From Syncephalis fuscata (Eukaryota > Zoopagomycota > Zoopagomycetes > Zoopagales > Piptocephalidaceae): a stretch of DNA of 64,000 bases. Location of the stretch: NCBI GenBank assembly GCA_025786725.1, contig JAHLTZ010000013.1:310001-374000 (forward strand), read 5' to 3'. Numbering within the stretch: position 1 is the first letter of the stretch; every line of letters begins with the position of its first letter. Positions 1 through 12,700 of the stretch are shown piece by piece. The notes below the pieces were generated by a model that worked only from the letters and a program-made list of their open reading frames with translations, had not been told where the DNA came from and searched no databases. A program made the position numbers and the translations under genes.

Positions 1-781
1 AGTAGCAACAACAACAACAACAACAACAATGGACAAGGTTTGGCTGACACAATTAGGAGATCAAGGATAGTGTGTGAAACAATGCACGGATGAGAGGATA
101 CATAAACGCACACACGCACATACGTTGTTCCGAATTAAAGGGAGCGAAGGATCTGCATCATGTATTGAATCTACATAAAAAACAACAATGCCACCAGTTT
201 TACGCACAGCAAATAGAGCGTCAAATTACAAAGAGCCCATTGACACATCAGTACAATTTTCTCGGCTTCAAAGTCACACTCTTTGTCTGTCAAGGTATGC
301 GAATGTCAAACACTATGGCTTTTTCTCTCCCCTCTTCCATTCTGAAATCCTTTATGTTATTTTTAACTGGCATGTTCAAGGTCATTTCGGGTTATTTTGG
401 CGACATTATTTAATAAATAAAAGCGCAGAAACCGACGATATGTCATTACCTATTGTGTAAAAGAACAGCTATACTAGAAATCTAAAACATTGGTTGTAAC
501 AATAATAGCTAAACGGCACAGTTATTCAAAGGCCATTGGTGGCACAACGACCCTGCAAGCTACAGCTTTGTAGTATATTAAATTCAGGTAACTTGCCACT
601 TAGAAGCAACAAAAGGAGAAAAATCTGGCTACAACGCATAGTTTAATACAGTTTGATACAAGTATCAATTATCTTAATATTGATTGCCTGATAACATTGT
701 TTATTATCTGTTTGTTTGTTACAAAAGACTAAATGCGAACTAGATTACCATCATATGTAGAATCACGGTGCATTGAGCCAA
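1..781. other. Intergenic, with a short CAA microsatellite
   Basis: This stretch lies downstream of the minus-strand methyltransferase gene that ends at 782. Bases 5-29 are a perfect (CAA)n run. Two overlapping open frames of about 90-107 codons (90-413 and 188-460, plus strand) have no recognisable domain, use frames that overlap each other and have no visible intron or promoter support. I see nothing else in it. Confidence 0.5.
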
Positions 782-2228
782 TTATCCAGGGCGCTGCCCC
801 GTGTATACATAGTATCTTACATATGGCTTGGTTATCTCTATCTCTTTTTCCCATTCCTCAACCAATGACGGAACTTCGTTTGGTCCAAAAAGACCCGCTT
901 GAATTGCACCAGGAGCAATGACACTGGCAATAGATTTGACATCCAATAGCATTTGCTGACCTATTTTCCCGCCCCAGAGGCCTAAAGGTACGTCATACGC
1001 CCGCGTAGTCACCTGCATAAACCCGGCGTCGGTCAATTTTCCGTCTAGCTGCTGAATTTTGGTTGGATCGCAGTTCCGCATAGCAAGCAGTTTTCGTGCT
1101 ACATCAGTCATTCGGTTACTGATTGGACCGCCTTGTCGATAGAAAGCATCCCATTCGACTATTTCAATCCAGCCTCCAGGACAAGTGACACGGTAAACTT
1201 CTAATAGCAAGGTTTGCCATTTGTTCGTTGGAATAAATGCCAACTGGAAGCGGATGTGCACATAATCAAAAAGCTCAGATGCACAGTTAAGTCCTGTAAA
1301 TAAACAGTGTTAAATATGCCAAAATAGTATAACTTTTTCTATACCTTCGAGTATGTTCATAGACTCAAATCGACAATTAGGGGGCATTGTACTTTGCGGA
1401 TAGCATGCTTCTGAATCTACTCCAAGAAATAATGTGTTTGGAAAATCGGTCGCCATTTCCTATTAATGACCATTAGTAAATCAAAACTTTAGCTACAATA
1501 GCCTACCAGTGCCCAAACACCAGTGCCAGTGTTAATATCCAATGCACGCTTTACATTGTCGAATGGTACAAAATAATTGCGTCCAAATATTGTGTTCATT
1601 AGATAATGTTTATTGCTTTCACTATAATGCATTAAATTTAGATATTGCTCCAGTGTTATTATTAAATAGAAAAGCGTAATTACCGTGCCATTTCATCCTG
1701 AGTTCTTGGTACAAGTACGCCGTTTTCTGCTATAGAGCGTAGGATACTTGTATCGTCTAATGGAGTTTGCCCATGGCCTTCATCTAGTTCCGTATCTATC
1801 TCGTAATTTGTTGATGCCGAACTCTTTCGTCGAGGTGTTGCTGGTACTGAATAGGCACTTGCCCTTGGCGAACCAATAAAATGCTCTAACGATCGTGTTT
1901 TTCGGTGTATAAAATTGTAGAATTTTGACTTGTTTGGCCTATATAAATCATCTTTATGATCTCTTCTTTCTTGTTCTTCTGGAATATCACCTCGATCGTC
2001 CAACCATGCTTGCAAGCTAATGCGGGTCTCAGGACTTGAATATCGTCGTGATCTAGTTGTTGTACCTGGATTTTGAGGCTGTATGTCCAGTGCCGAGGTA
2101 TCATCCGAGTTATATCGTCGCTTAATTCTTGCTAGAGAGCTACTAAAAGATCCACGCCGAGCAACTACGGGCTCGCTTTGTGTTGAAGATTGACTTTTGC
2201 GACGTGCTTTTGAATGGGGTGCGCCCAT
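782..2228 (-). CDS. SAM-dependent methyltransferase, paralogue 1
   Basis: A class I SAM-dependent methyltransferase of a family that is expanded in zygomycete fungi; the substrate is unknown. The first exon (ATG at 2226-2228) encodes a Ser/Arg-rich, probably disordered N-terminus of about 180 residues. An intron (GTAATT to TATAG, about 1609-1681) leads into the catalytic part. The SAM-binding motif I reads ALDINTGTGVWAL, followed after a second intron by EMATDFPNTLFLGVD, where the acidic residue that ends strand 2 should contact the SAM ribose. A third intron precedes the last exon, which holds CPGGWIEIVEWD (motif III-like) and WGGKIGQQM. The stop is at 782-784. The frame is intact through all four exons. 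The same exon layout is seen in the genes at 7347-8757 and 58975-60577. Confidence 0.8.
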
Positions 2229-3093
2229 GTTAACACAAATAGGCTATGCTTTTTAGTGAGCAAAATGCAAAAAGGTTTGTAGAGTACAACGTTAGTTTGA
2301 TTGTATTATTAAAGCGACAGTGTAAGTTACGTAGTAAAGAAAAGAAGCAATGAAGTGTTTCACATCTGTTTATAAAGCTACTTGCATATGAAACCGTCGT
2401 CGATCAACTGGTACACAAAAGAGAAACCATAAGTTCCGAATGCCGCTCAGTTGAGGCCGGTGTAATTACCACCCCATAATGCAAATATAATAATTATTCG
2501 GTCGTCACCATGCTGTAAATAATGGTAATTGCATTAAGCTATGGGCAGCACTACTAGGAATCTATTGCCAATATATTTATACTATGTTCTTATAGTCGAG
2601 TAGCTATGAATTGTTGTATGATTATTTAAAATAAACAATTTAAACCATTATTTATTTACTTAATTATTTTATCCAACGCTCGTCTTATAGCAATAATTTC
2701 TATTTAATATGATACATCATATCAACTAATTACTGGTCTGATATATAATATTGCAATGTATCGTCATTGACAAGAAACTAAAGACATAAATGGCAGTGAA
2801 AATTATTATGTCTGCATATGTATCTATGTGCTTAATGAAAAAAAGAAATAGACTAAATTGAGCTACACAGTAAATATAGATAACAATAAACAGCTAGTTT
2901 TTACAAATAAATTATACTAAAATATTGATAAAATATTTATCATTGGTGCAATGTTAAGATGATTAGATAAAGAAGCTGAGTAAAATGGTTAATTTAGTTG
3001 TAGTCTTATTAAGTTTAATTTTTTAATGTTTGCAAAAAAGCTATGTTTATTTAAATAATAAAATGATGCATAAATGATAATATGATGTTACAA
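2229..3093. other. AT-rich intergenic region
   Basis: This covers the region upstream of methyltransferase paralogue 1, up to the border of the large inverted repeat. No open frame of note or RNA signature was seen. The bases just upstream of 2228 probably hold the promoter, but I can define no element. Confidence 0.4.
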
Positions 3094-4433
3094 AACAAAT
3101 GACTAAATGACGTACCGTAATTCTATTCTTGTTGGATACAAGTATTTTTGAATATATATTTATTAAAGTATTCCATGTAAACTGTACGAGCAAACAAATA
3201 GTGAAAATAATGCTTGCTGCGTATCTACATTGCTAAATACTCGGAATGGCCGTCAGACATAATTATAAATTGCAATAGCACTGTACCATTACGCATAAAA
3301 CACGCAGCACTGATATTTACAAATTATTTAGCCAACCACATGTATTGCTAGTTTACTCCGCACAGCCATGGAGACAGTATGTATATGTTGGTTTGTATAA
3401 ATCATCTGCAGTTCCATGCAGCATCCAACTAGTGAAAGCTGTATAAACAATACTCGATTTACCACCACATCCACATCACCTCGGATATAAACAACATACC
3501 AATTGCAATTCCTATGCTATCCATACACCAGACAATTATCAATGCAATTATACAGATAAACACCTAGAAAACACCATATTCATTAAACAGAACACTAGTC
3601 AGCTATGTGCAGTCTAACATCATTTGCAGCATGTATTCAACATGCCACAAAACCATATAGTATCTAGCTGACTATATATCTGTAAGTACTCGCATGGTAA
3701 AAGACACAAATGCACTACACTTCACATGGCAATTTACTTAATTTAATTGTGTTAAACTGTAGGCAGTAATAATCTTGTAATTTCCAAGTGTATAACAATA
3801 TAAAATATAGTAAGCAATAGATAATGGCAAGAGAAGATAAAAGCATAATGCTTGGTTTAAAAACAACAACAAAGCTGGCTTATATTGTGGCAATAACGAA
3901 ACTTTTACAACAAAACATGACACCTAATACCACCCAAGATAAATGTACTACGCAATTGGTCTTCAACATGAATAGCTATAGACAATATTTGATAAATCAT
4001 ATGTTTTTTCCGTTGAAAGACTCCTTGTTTATTTGTAATACAGATCATATTTACTGCTATCTTCCATATCAGCCGCACATCAGTGCTAGCAATATTTGTA
4101 TAGTATAATAAACTGGTCAATAGCATTTGTACTATATGATTCTGCCGATTAAGCATAAAAGATGATCCATACTAAACTTGTATGCACAGCATAGTAGATA
4201 GCTTTGTTTCCCTAGTAATGCCAATTATAATATTATTTAAATTAATGCCGATCATTTAAACAATATGCAGCATAATTCACCGGCACTAGCCTTCATTTAG
4301 TGTTGCCTGTAAACATTTATAATACATCTTGATAATCTATTTGTTGCATAATAATACAATTTATTTAAATGTTTTTATACCAAGTTGTATCTATCCAAAT
4401 TTATTTAACACAACTAAAAACATTAATAAATGT
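3094..4433. repeat. Large inverted repeat A, left arm
   Basis: This 1.34-kb arm is the near-exact reverse complement of 23643-24978. Matching positions add up to about 28071-28076, so only a few 1-base indels and scattered substitutions separate the arms. The left border falls at AACAAATGACTAAATGACG and the right border near ACATTAATAAATGT. Neither terminal inverted repeats nor a target duplication is obvious. The unit holds short open frames (94, 83 and 61 codons) that recur in the other arm. The 83- and 61-codon frames overlap and could be one hydrophobic protein of about 140 residues with a one-base frame break, but no known domain is visible. A dispersed mobile-element copy or a recent segmental duplication are both possible. 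Confidence 0.9.
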
Positions 4434-5707
4434 ACTGACAACTCAGCTTGACTTTCTACTTCATTAAAATAACTGACATCATTTGCTTTATTATTCCTGA
4501 CCTGTATTAGACGTTTCACAATACCATAATGTTGGTTTTTTTATATAGCCTTAAACAATATATAAATCTTTCACTGCGTAACATTTACATCAAAGTAATG
4601 AGAAGATAACTTTATAAATGTTACCAATTTTATTTTCATATTATAACTTCATTTAATTTTAAAATTCTATTGTTTTGGCAAAAGCTAGTAGAACAAATCT
4701 AAAATTATTCAAAATTATGTCAAGCTAATTATAGAGCAATAAAACTTAACCATGTTGTTTCCCATTATAGATAATAAATAAAGCAAAGCTTTTTGTAAAA
4801 TTTAAACTAGCCAATAATATTTGGCATTAATGTTATTGCCGTTTTTAGCTATATTCTCATGAGGCATTTCACACGACTAGCAATGGCTAATGATTCACAT
4901 GATGCTCAAGTATAGCTATTAAACATGTTTGTTAGTGTTATTATTTAATATAAATTAAGGCACATAGCATTGAATTGTTATAAAAAATATTGATTTGAAT
5001 ATTACGTATATTTTATATGCTTTATAGCATTTAAACCCAATGTCTGACTTTTTAAGCTTATTCTACAACATGTAAATATGAAATTTTGTCATTTGTCTTT
5101 TTAATGCTAGGTTGTATTTGGTATTTAATTAAACAACATTTATATTTAAAAAGCAGCCAAGCCCTGTGCGACCGTGCAGCTGATCGGAAATGGAAATAGA
5201 AAAACCAGCTAAATTATTGGTAAAGAAAATAATTTTATTTTATTGAACTTGCCAGTACTTTGTCTTTTTGGAGCTATTGCCAGGAGACAATTGAATGTGG
5301 TATAAAATTATTTTATATAGTAAATAAAAATTAAATAAACACAATACTTTTGTGCAGTATATGTGTATAGTAGCAACAATAATAAATTTTATACGATCCG
5401 GCTACTAATTAATAATTCAGTTATCTGATTTGGAATATTGGAATAGGATAAACTTTTGAACAATAAAGGCATTTTTCCAACGCATTTTCTATCGTCTGAT
5501 AGGAAAGTCCAATTTTATACATGCCATTTTTGTATAGATCTATTTGCGCATCAACAGCGTAGATATAGCGCAGCTACAATATAAATAAGTTTATTTTTTG
5601 CTGTAGTCAAAGTAACTCATCACAAAAACCAAGCTCTTTATCTAACACACTGTTAATAATTGTATCCAAGCACATAATTGTTTATTTTAATTTAACCAGC
5701 AATCACT
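4434..5707. other. AT-rich intergenic region before the secreted peptide gene
   Basis: No gene is recognised here. The last 150 bases before 5708 should contain the promoter and leader of the small secreted peptide gene. No TATA box or intron could be assigned with confidence. Confidence 0.4.
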
Positions 5708-5896
5708 ATGAAGTTCTCCGCCGCTATCTTTGCCATCGCTGCTCTCTTGGCCGTTACCGTCTCGATCGAGGCCGCTCCAGGATTTACTAAACCACCTACT
5801 GCTGGGGCACCATGCGTTATTGGCACGCCACCCGTTGGACAACTTGAGTGCAAGGATAATGGCGATGGCACCGGCAACTGGGGCTGGCATTACTAA
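5708..5896 (+). CDS. Small secreted peptide, 62 residues
   Basis: A short, intron-free open frame with clear secretory features. Residues 1-22 form a classic signal peptide (MKFSAAIFAIAALLAVTVS followed by IEAA), with cleavage likely after the Ala-Ala near residue 23. The mature part is about 40 residues, Pro/Gly-rich, with two Cys residues and a Trp/His/Tyr tail (GTGNWGWHY). Codon use is visibly more GC-rich than the flanking DNA, which supports real coding. The spaced Cys, Gly and Trp pattern recalls small fungal extracellular Cys-rich modules, apparently cut short. A secreted effector-like or pheromone-like peptide is equally possible. It stands alone between the two repeat blocks. Confidence 0.75.
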   Translation: MKFSAAIFAIAALLAVTVSIEAAPGFTKPPTAGAPCVIGTPPVGQLECKDNGDGTGNWGWHY

Positions 5897-6283
5897 ATGG
5901 TTGCTGTAAACTGCCCTTGCAATAGTTTACTGACCATTAAATAATGCTCAAGGTCAATCCATATATAAGCAATGTCTATACTTGACTATAAAATCTTAGT
6001 TTTAATAATAAATTGCTTGTATTTTCTATAAATATACTACTACCACTATCTCTTTAATGGCTATTGTTTTGTTTAAACTTACTCGCCTTATCTAAACGTT
6101 AGCGATTATTTGGTAATTGCTTACTTCAATAAAACATAAAGGCGATGCTATTATAAAGTAAATAATAAATATCTATTTTTTTAATTATTAATCATTGCAG
6201 TTAACCTTTTAATAACTGAATAGCACTTGTAATTATTTTTTTTAAAAATAAATATAAAACTAAAAATAAGATGATGTTTATTA
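5897..6283. other. Intergenic, 3-prime flank of the secreted peptide gene
   Basis: AT-rich sequence between the peptide stop codon and repeat B. Bases just after the stop include AATAAA-like signals (near 6006-6012) that could serve polyadenylation. Nothing else is visible. Confidence 0.4.
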
Positions 6284-7084
6284 TTATTTAAATAATTTAG
6301 TAGCAATATATATGTATATATGTATAAAACTTGTTGAATAGTGCCATACTACAAATACTGACGACAATTTACACCATGTTCACTACTATTGGCAATACTA
6401 TTATTGGCATATCTACTAGAACATATAAATGATATGCTGCAAAACAAAGTGACAAATAGAAGTTTGTGGATAGTGTTGCTGAAACTACAGTGTGCACGAC
6501 TCTTTGAACAAAACGAGTGATAAGAGTTGAGATTTGCAATTAATAAAAACAGTATCAAATAAACAGCGGTTTTAAACAAAGCAGTATTATTTAGACATAG
6601 GATGGCATAGAGAGTGGCCAATAAGCAAAGCAGTGTATGAATAGTGGTGTTAGCATTATAGTGTGCTTATATGTATAAGCCAATGAACGGATGAGTCGAG
6701 ATTTACAGATTATAAAGCTAGAACAAGCGAACAACTGTAATAATTAGCGCGTATTTACCAGACAATAAAATAATATACATATAATGAATATGCAATACTG
6801 AATAACAATTAGCGTTATTAAAGTTATTGGGCATATGTGCATGAGCAGACTACTGATATTGGTTAAAATTTACTAAGAGTAAAGATAGAACAAAGTAAAA
6901 GCAGTATTGGATAGGGGAAGGCTAGGAGAATATACAATGGGAAGAGTATGACAAGTAATGTTGGTGTTATAGTGCATATAAAATAATGAGTAGAGTAAGC
7001 AAATTATATTGTAGCATATAATAAATAGAATGTATCTAGTATAATATAGAATAATATAGATAAATAGACTATATATGCATACTG
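6284..7084. repeat. Large inverted repeat B, left arm
   Basis: This 0.80-kb arm is the reverse complement of 26854-27654; matching positions sum to 33938, so the arms are collinear with very few differences. Both arms contain the same 90-codon hydrophobic open frame (6349-6621 minus; 27317-27589 plus), starting MATLYAILCLNNTALF. It has no recognisable domain, and its preservation may only reflect the youth of the duplication. Confidence 0.9.
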
Positions 7085-7142
7085 CATTAAATACTTTAAA
7101 GTTTTTTATTTATAGAAAAATGGTCTTGTATAAATAATTTAG

Positions 7143-7222
7143 CACAAGCACTATTTGACACCGTAGACTGCAGTCAACTAAAAATAATTGACTTTAATAT
7201 ATAATGGCAAATAGTGCTTGTG
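7143..7222. other. Perfect 15-bp stem with nested inner stem (cruciform or hairpin)
   Basis: CACAAGCACTATTTG at 7143-7157 is the exact reverse complement of 7208-7222. Inside the loop a second pair, AGTCAA and TTGACT, is nested around 7170-7195. The structure sits between repeat B and the 3-prime end of the methyltransferase gene at 7347. It could be a transcript 3-prime hairpin, a small MITE-like relic or a cruciform. Confidence 0.6.
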
Positions 7223-7346
7223 GCAAAAAATTGCCATAAATTCTTAATCGTTTTTTAATATAAATATAGCTGTAACCAGTCTACCACACAGACAAACGCC
7301 TCATAGTACAATGATACTTTTTTAGTGTAATTTTCTCGCTGACTAT

Positions 7347-8757
7347 TTACCGATGAGCGGTATGAATAAAAACATTACCGTAGCATCGACTAGTATCAAC
7401 TTCATTTTGCCACTCAGTTATGAGCAGCGTGAAATCAATTTCATTAGTTAGACCTATATCGAGCAGTAATGGTTTTAACATAGCCAATTGAGCAAGAAAA
7501 TCGCTTTGAAAGAGCCGGCCCACATGACCGCCCCAATCACCGCATGGCAACGAAACAGTAATGCAATTAACGCCAAAAAATCCGGCCTGAGTAAGCATGT
7601 CAGTTAGTCGATGTTTCGCATCAACATCTATACCGATATAGTCAGCCAATCCGCCCAATAACTGATTTATTTGGTGACCGGCCGGTCCCACCGATTCTAA
7701 TTGAAATGCAAATTCGGTCATTTGTAATACACCCTCTACCGCAGTCGTTGCCAATAGATCACGGCAAACAGATGACCACGACTCGGCTGGCATACTAGTA
7801 GCAAGAAATCGACAGTGAACAAAATCAAATGATGTTGCTAAAGCACTTAGACCCGGCTCTATGATTACCAGTAATTAATAGTCAGTTAAACAATTATTAT
7901 TGACACTTATCCTGACAAAGTGCACCTACCTTCGGCAATATCTAGGACATAAAACGTGCAGTTTTTTGGCATTACCGTTGTTGGAAACTGTGACGATTTG
8001 TCGATACCAACACATGCAGCATCAGGCCATTCCATGGCAACTTCCTAAGAATCCACATGAACACGCATAGACACCATTGCTGTATTAGTAAGCTGTTATA
8101 ACTATTCTCCCTGTCCACCACCATGATCGCTATTACTACACAAATATACACCACACGTATATATATATACTTATATCACACTTACCATTAACCAAGTGCC
8201 AGCACCAGTGCCAACATCCAAAATCGACCTTGGTTTACCAAGTGGCACAATATAGTTATTGCCGATAACATAGCGCAATGTAGCATGCATGCGATTAACC
8301 AAATCCAATTCATCCTCGTCGGGTAAAATATGTTGTGACGACCGTTTACTCGATGATGACAGGTGCTGGCCGGTAACACAGAGACAATGTGCTTTGTTGT
8401 TGGATCCTCCATGCCATTCGTCCTTTTTTTACCACCACCATCATGGCTCGCCTTTTCTTCCTCCTCCTCCGCCTCCTCTGCCCCCTCCGCCTCCTCTTTT
8501 AGACTCGTTGCCGTGTTGGCACGAGGTCGTGTCATTAAGCTGCCGGTTGAACGATGCCGAACCACCGTAGCTGTTGCGCCACCTGACCCCTTTAGATACC
8601 AATGTTCCAAGCTACTATGGCGACGCAATGTAGCGGTGGCTGGTCCAACATCGCTTGATGATTTTTGTAATCGATGGGATCTAATAAAACTCGATACGGG
8701 ACTTGACTCGCCGTAGACATCAGAGTCTCGCTTAAATCTGCCATGCTTGTTCCCCAT
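7347..8757 (-). CDS. SAM-dependent methyltransferase, paralogue 2
   Basis: Same family and exon plan as the genes at 782-2228 and 58975-60577. Exon 1 (ATG at 8755-8757) encodes a basic Ser/Thr-rich N-terminus with a run of Glu, then the catalytic start with motif I SILDVGTGAGTWLM. Further exons give EVAMEWPDAACVGID, CTFYVLDIAEG and the C-terminal block with WGGHVGRLFQ, ending at 7347. Introns are visible after GTWLM (donor GTAAGTG, acceptor TTCTTAG) and after DIAEG. Near 8360 the open frame of the N-terminus runs into a different frame from the conserved catalytic part; one missing base around 8355-8375 would join them, and no intron fits. The substrate is unknown. Confidence 0.75.
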
Positions 8758-9787
8758 GAATATGGGCGGTGTTCAGTCTACTATATAAATAATGTATGTA
8801 TGATATAGGTGTATATGGGTGTATATTTTTATAAGTGGTAATAGATAAATGATAAGTGTGATAATGGTATCTTCTTTACGGCTTAGAAAATTGTAAGACA
8901 ACGCTGATTTCCTGTAATTGATTACTTTACTCATCAATAGTAAATAAAATTGAAACGGTAACAATGATGAATTGATGATAATAGTGACAATGATAATGAT
9001 GCTGCTGCTGCTAGTTGTAGTTGTAGTTGTAGGTGTTCGTGTTAGTATTGTTAGTTGCTACGACGACTCTTATTGCTATTATGTTAGCTACAAAAAAGAA
9101 GAAAAAGAAGACAAAAGTAAATTGATGTTTATTGAGGTGTAATATGTGACAATTCGCCATGCTATTGGCAATCGATCTATGAGAGCACATGTGTGGATGT
9201 GTGCAGTGTGTGTGTGTGGTGTGTCTCAAGTTCATGGCTACACAAACGCAAAGTGCAATATTTGCCGTCGCATGATCACATCTGTCACACGGCTCGCCTT
9301 GGCCACACGTCATAATACGGCCCAATAGAAGGTCTATTGGCCAGTGTTGTTATTGTAGTATCTATCCATACACGCACACATATCAGGTGCCCTCCTACAA
9401 TAAAAAGTCAACTTGAGTTATCCACTTGTTTATTTGTGTTTAATAAAGGATCATCTATGACATCATTAGTCACATGAATGAGCACGTTGTCGATCATGAT
9501 ATAGTTCGAGGAATGAATGGAAGAAGAAAAATACAACTGTAACAACAGCACTATTACTGAGCGATAAAAGAAATAGAATTAACTCGTTTCAGTCGCCAGA
9601 TCAGCATCTAGACCAGTTCCATTGATTTCAGGTATTAATGGTGTATCGGTGGTGGTTACAGAAGTAGCATGATGGCTATTATCATCTGACAACTTGTTGT
9701 TTGGTATACTGTCCATGGATGGTCTATCCAAGTCTAATGGCACTATGTCCTCCTCCTTGTTCTTCTCATGTTCAAAGTTAGTCTGTA
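8758..9787. other. Intergenic with low-complexity repeats
   Basis: The region between methyltransferase paralogue 2 and the 3-prime end of PAN2. It includes a GTTGTA run at 9012-9032, an AGAAGAAAAAGAAG stretch near 9098 and TG-rich runs near 9197-9222. At 9579-9872 a minus-strand frame of 97 codons, rich in Ser, Thr and acidic residues, may be the true C-terminal tail of PAN2 in another frame (see the PAN2 entry). Confidence 0.4.
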
Positions 9788-12700
9788 TTAGAGAAGATGA
9801 AGACAAAGTTGATGTTGTTGATGATGGTGCAGGTGACAATGTGGCCATGTCCATACTCGGTGGTGATTGCATGTCAAGAACAGCTCTAGACTTGTAATGA
9901 CATCAGGTTCACCCACTTTCCAATTACGTCGCCATCCTTCGGCATAGATTTCCTCAAGGACTGGCTTGAATATGCCTTTTTGTGTCAATTCCAAGTATTT
10001 CTTGTACAACAACAATGCCTATTATCCATAACCCATATTAGTAATAATTAGTATTAATAAGTGTTACTTACGGTCCGTGCATCTTCAATACTGTCGTGAC
10101 TACTTGTTTGAATGGTTTCACCTAACAAGTACCAAGCTAGAAATCGCAATGATATTTTACGTTGTCTATTCTTTAGATGGAATAAATCAACTGTATCAAT
10201 GACTTGTTCAGATGGTACAAGCATATTAATGATACGGAAATCCTTTTTTAATCCATGTCCCACAAATATACAGCCCATATCAAGTAGCAAGCGTAACTTC
10301 TTATAAGCTGTCTTTAACGATACTAGATTGTGACGTGACAGTGTGGGATCAAGATCATTTGGCTCAATGCCTGAGAATTCAGTTAAATAATCGACTACTG
10401 GTTCAATGGAGGCTATATAGTCATCGATGAATGGAATGCCCTCCAGATCACCTTCACCGCGTACCACACTGACACGGGCTAGACTTAATCGACTTGGACG
10501 TACTACAACGCGTACACCTTCCACGTTTAATTCCGTCTTTTCCTATTTAATACAATTCCATTAATTAGTCAATAAATAGCTTTGCTTATTCACCTAGGTC
10601 ATGATTACCTGAGAAAGTGACACGAATTCAGCATCAATGGCACATAAAGTACCAGCCTTTATTTGTTCGTTTTCACCCAATGTTTGATGCTTCTTTACAG
10701 CAGGATCTGTATGTCTAATTCATTTAATTTATTCATTAATAATCGGATATAGTAGTAATGGTGGTGGCAATACTTACTTCGATATAGATATATCGTGGTA
10801 TAGAATAGACGTATTTCCATGTCGTGGTACATAAATGGGCACTAGAATGTCATCTACTGTTTCCCTCACGTAACATAAGACAGATGGTAACTATTAATAA
10901 TTAGTATCAATATCTTATTAGGCACAGCTATTTAATTTACCTTCCAACTTGGATATAAATCAAGTACTTGGTCTTTGGGGATATTCTTGACTAAAAAGTC
11001 ATTAAATAAATACCAACTGTCCTGTCCATCCACTGATACTATAATAAAGTTATTAACATAACGATGTTTATAGTGATTATTATTACGTACTTTTAATCTG
11101 TGCTACCAAATGAGGTAGTTCCTTTTCCGGTTGAATTTGACTAATAACAGACTAATATACGTAATAATTAATTAATTAATTAATTAATAATAATATTTTT
11201 TAATCTGTTAATCTATTAATTTATTTGAATACTTACTGATAGATTAAATATACTACATGTTTCATAGAGTGTCTCATCTGGATCCAATGTGGCATCTGTC
11301 ACATCTCGTACTTCTAATTCACCATCCTTTCTCATACCAATAAATAATCTATAATAAATTATATATATATACATATTAATACATATTAATACACAATGAG
11401 TGTCAATGTATGTAATCACTTACCGAGTGGGTAACCATCGATCTTGTTCATTGCCGGTATGACATCGCCAATAACTACGATCTTCTCGTTTATATAACGA
11501 TGAATTAATATTAAGTATTAATGGGAGACCACGTAAGCGTTTCCATTGTTTAGATGGTTGGTATTGGCCACATTCATCGCACCAAGCACGGGTTGTTTGT
11601 TTTCGACCAAGCTTTCACTAATGGCTTGTGTAAAGTAGCGACCCGTATCCTAATCATAAATAAAATAAATATAATGGCCAATCAACAAATTCACTCCATC
11701 ATCTACCTTGGATGAATACGATAGATCAAGTGTGAATGGCGTAGAATCCCTTTGCGTTATATGATTACATTGGCACTGACTCTGTGTCGTCATTGATATG
11801 CCAAATAATTGCTGTATAGGTGACAGATTTGTATTAGCTCGTATAATAGATAGCGATGTATCGCATTCTTGATGTAATTGTTCAAGAATAAATCGATTAA
11901 AGTTTTGAATTAAAGCGGCATAGGATGTACGAGGTTCAGGCGTTTCTGGTTCGAATAAGCCCAATGCTGATGCTATAGACATATAAAATATTAAGCATTA
12001 TAATTTATAATTGATGGTTCATTTACCTTGAGGAATAGTACTAAAAGCACGTAAGAAATTATTTGCTTGACAATTCAATCCATTAGATGCTTCTAGCATT
12101 TTTAGTAAAAAGCCAAGTTCACAACAAAGACAGTCCTGTTTAGTACATGGCTGATTAATGTGTAATTTGGCCACCGAATGAAGACCAGGCAGAAAGCGTA
12201 ATAATTGTAATTCGGCATTACAATATGAATTGGTGATATGTGTTTCAAGTCCACCAAATGAAGTACGATTATAGTATCTATTATATAATAAATTAGAAAT
12301 AGTACTCTATACTTGTAGTAATACTTACTCAAAATCAAAGTCTTCAACACCAAATTTACTGTATTTTATTTCTACTTTACGGTAATAATCAGGTATGTCA
12401 CCTAGTCCTGATCGAGTAGGCCATTCTTCCCAGCCATAACGAGCCATTCTCTGTCGCTCCTCTTCATCCATCTCGTGTAGTTGTTCAATGTCACGTGCCG
12501 ATTCCACACTCATTCCCTATTTAATTACTAGTTAATCATAGCAGCACAATAATATCCTTACTAAATACTTACCATTGGATTTAGCGTTGAATTGGCTCGT
12601 TTCCTATCACGTTCTGATCGAAATCGAGGTGTATCTGTCGTACGATACTTACGGTACGAGCTTGATACTTGATTACGTAGTCGTGTACCAGGATTAGGTG

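Noticed and set aside
90-460. Two overlapping plus-strand frames of 90-107 codons
   Set aside because: They overlap in different frames, have no domain or splice context, and lie in a gene flank.
3738-4156. Short frames within repeat A listed as separate genes
   Set aside because: They occur on both strands of the same DNA, have no known domain, and are kept only because the two repeat arms are young copies.
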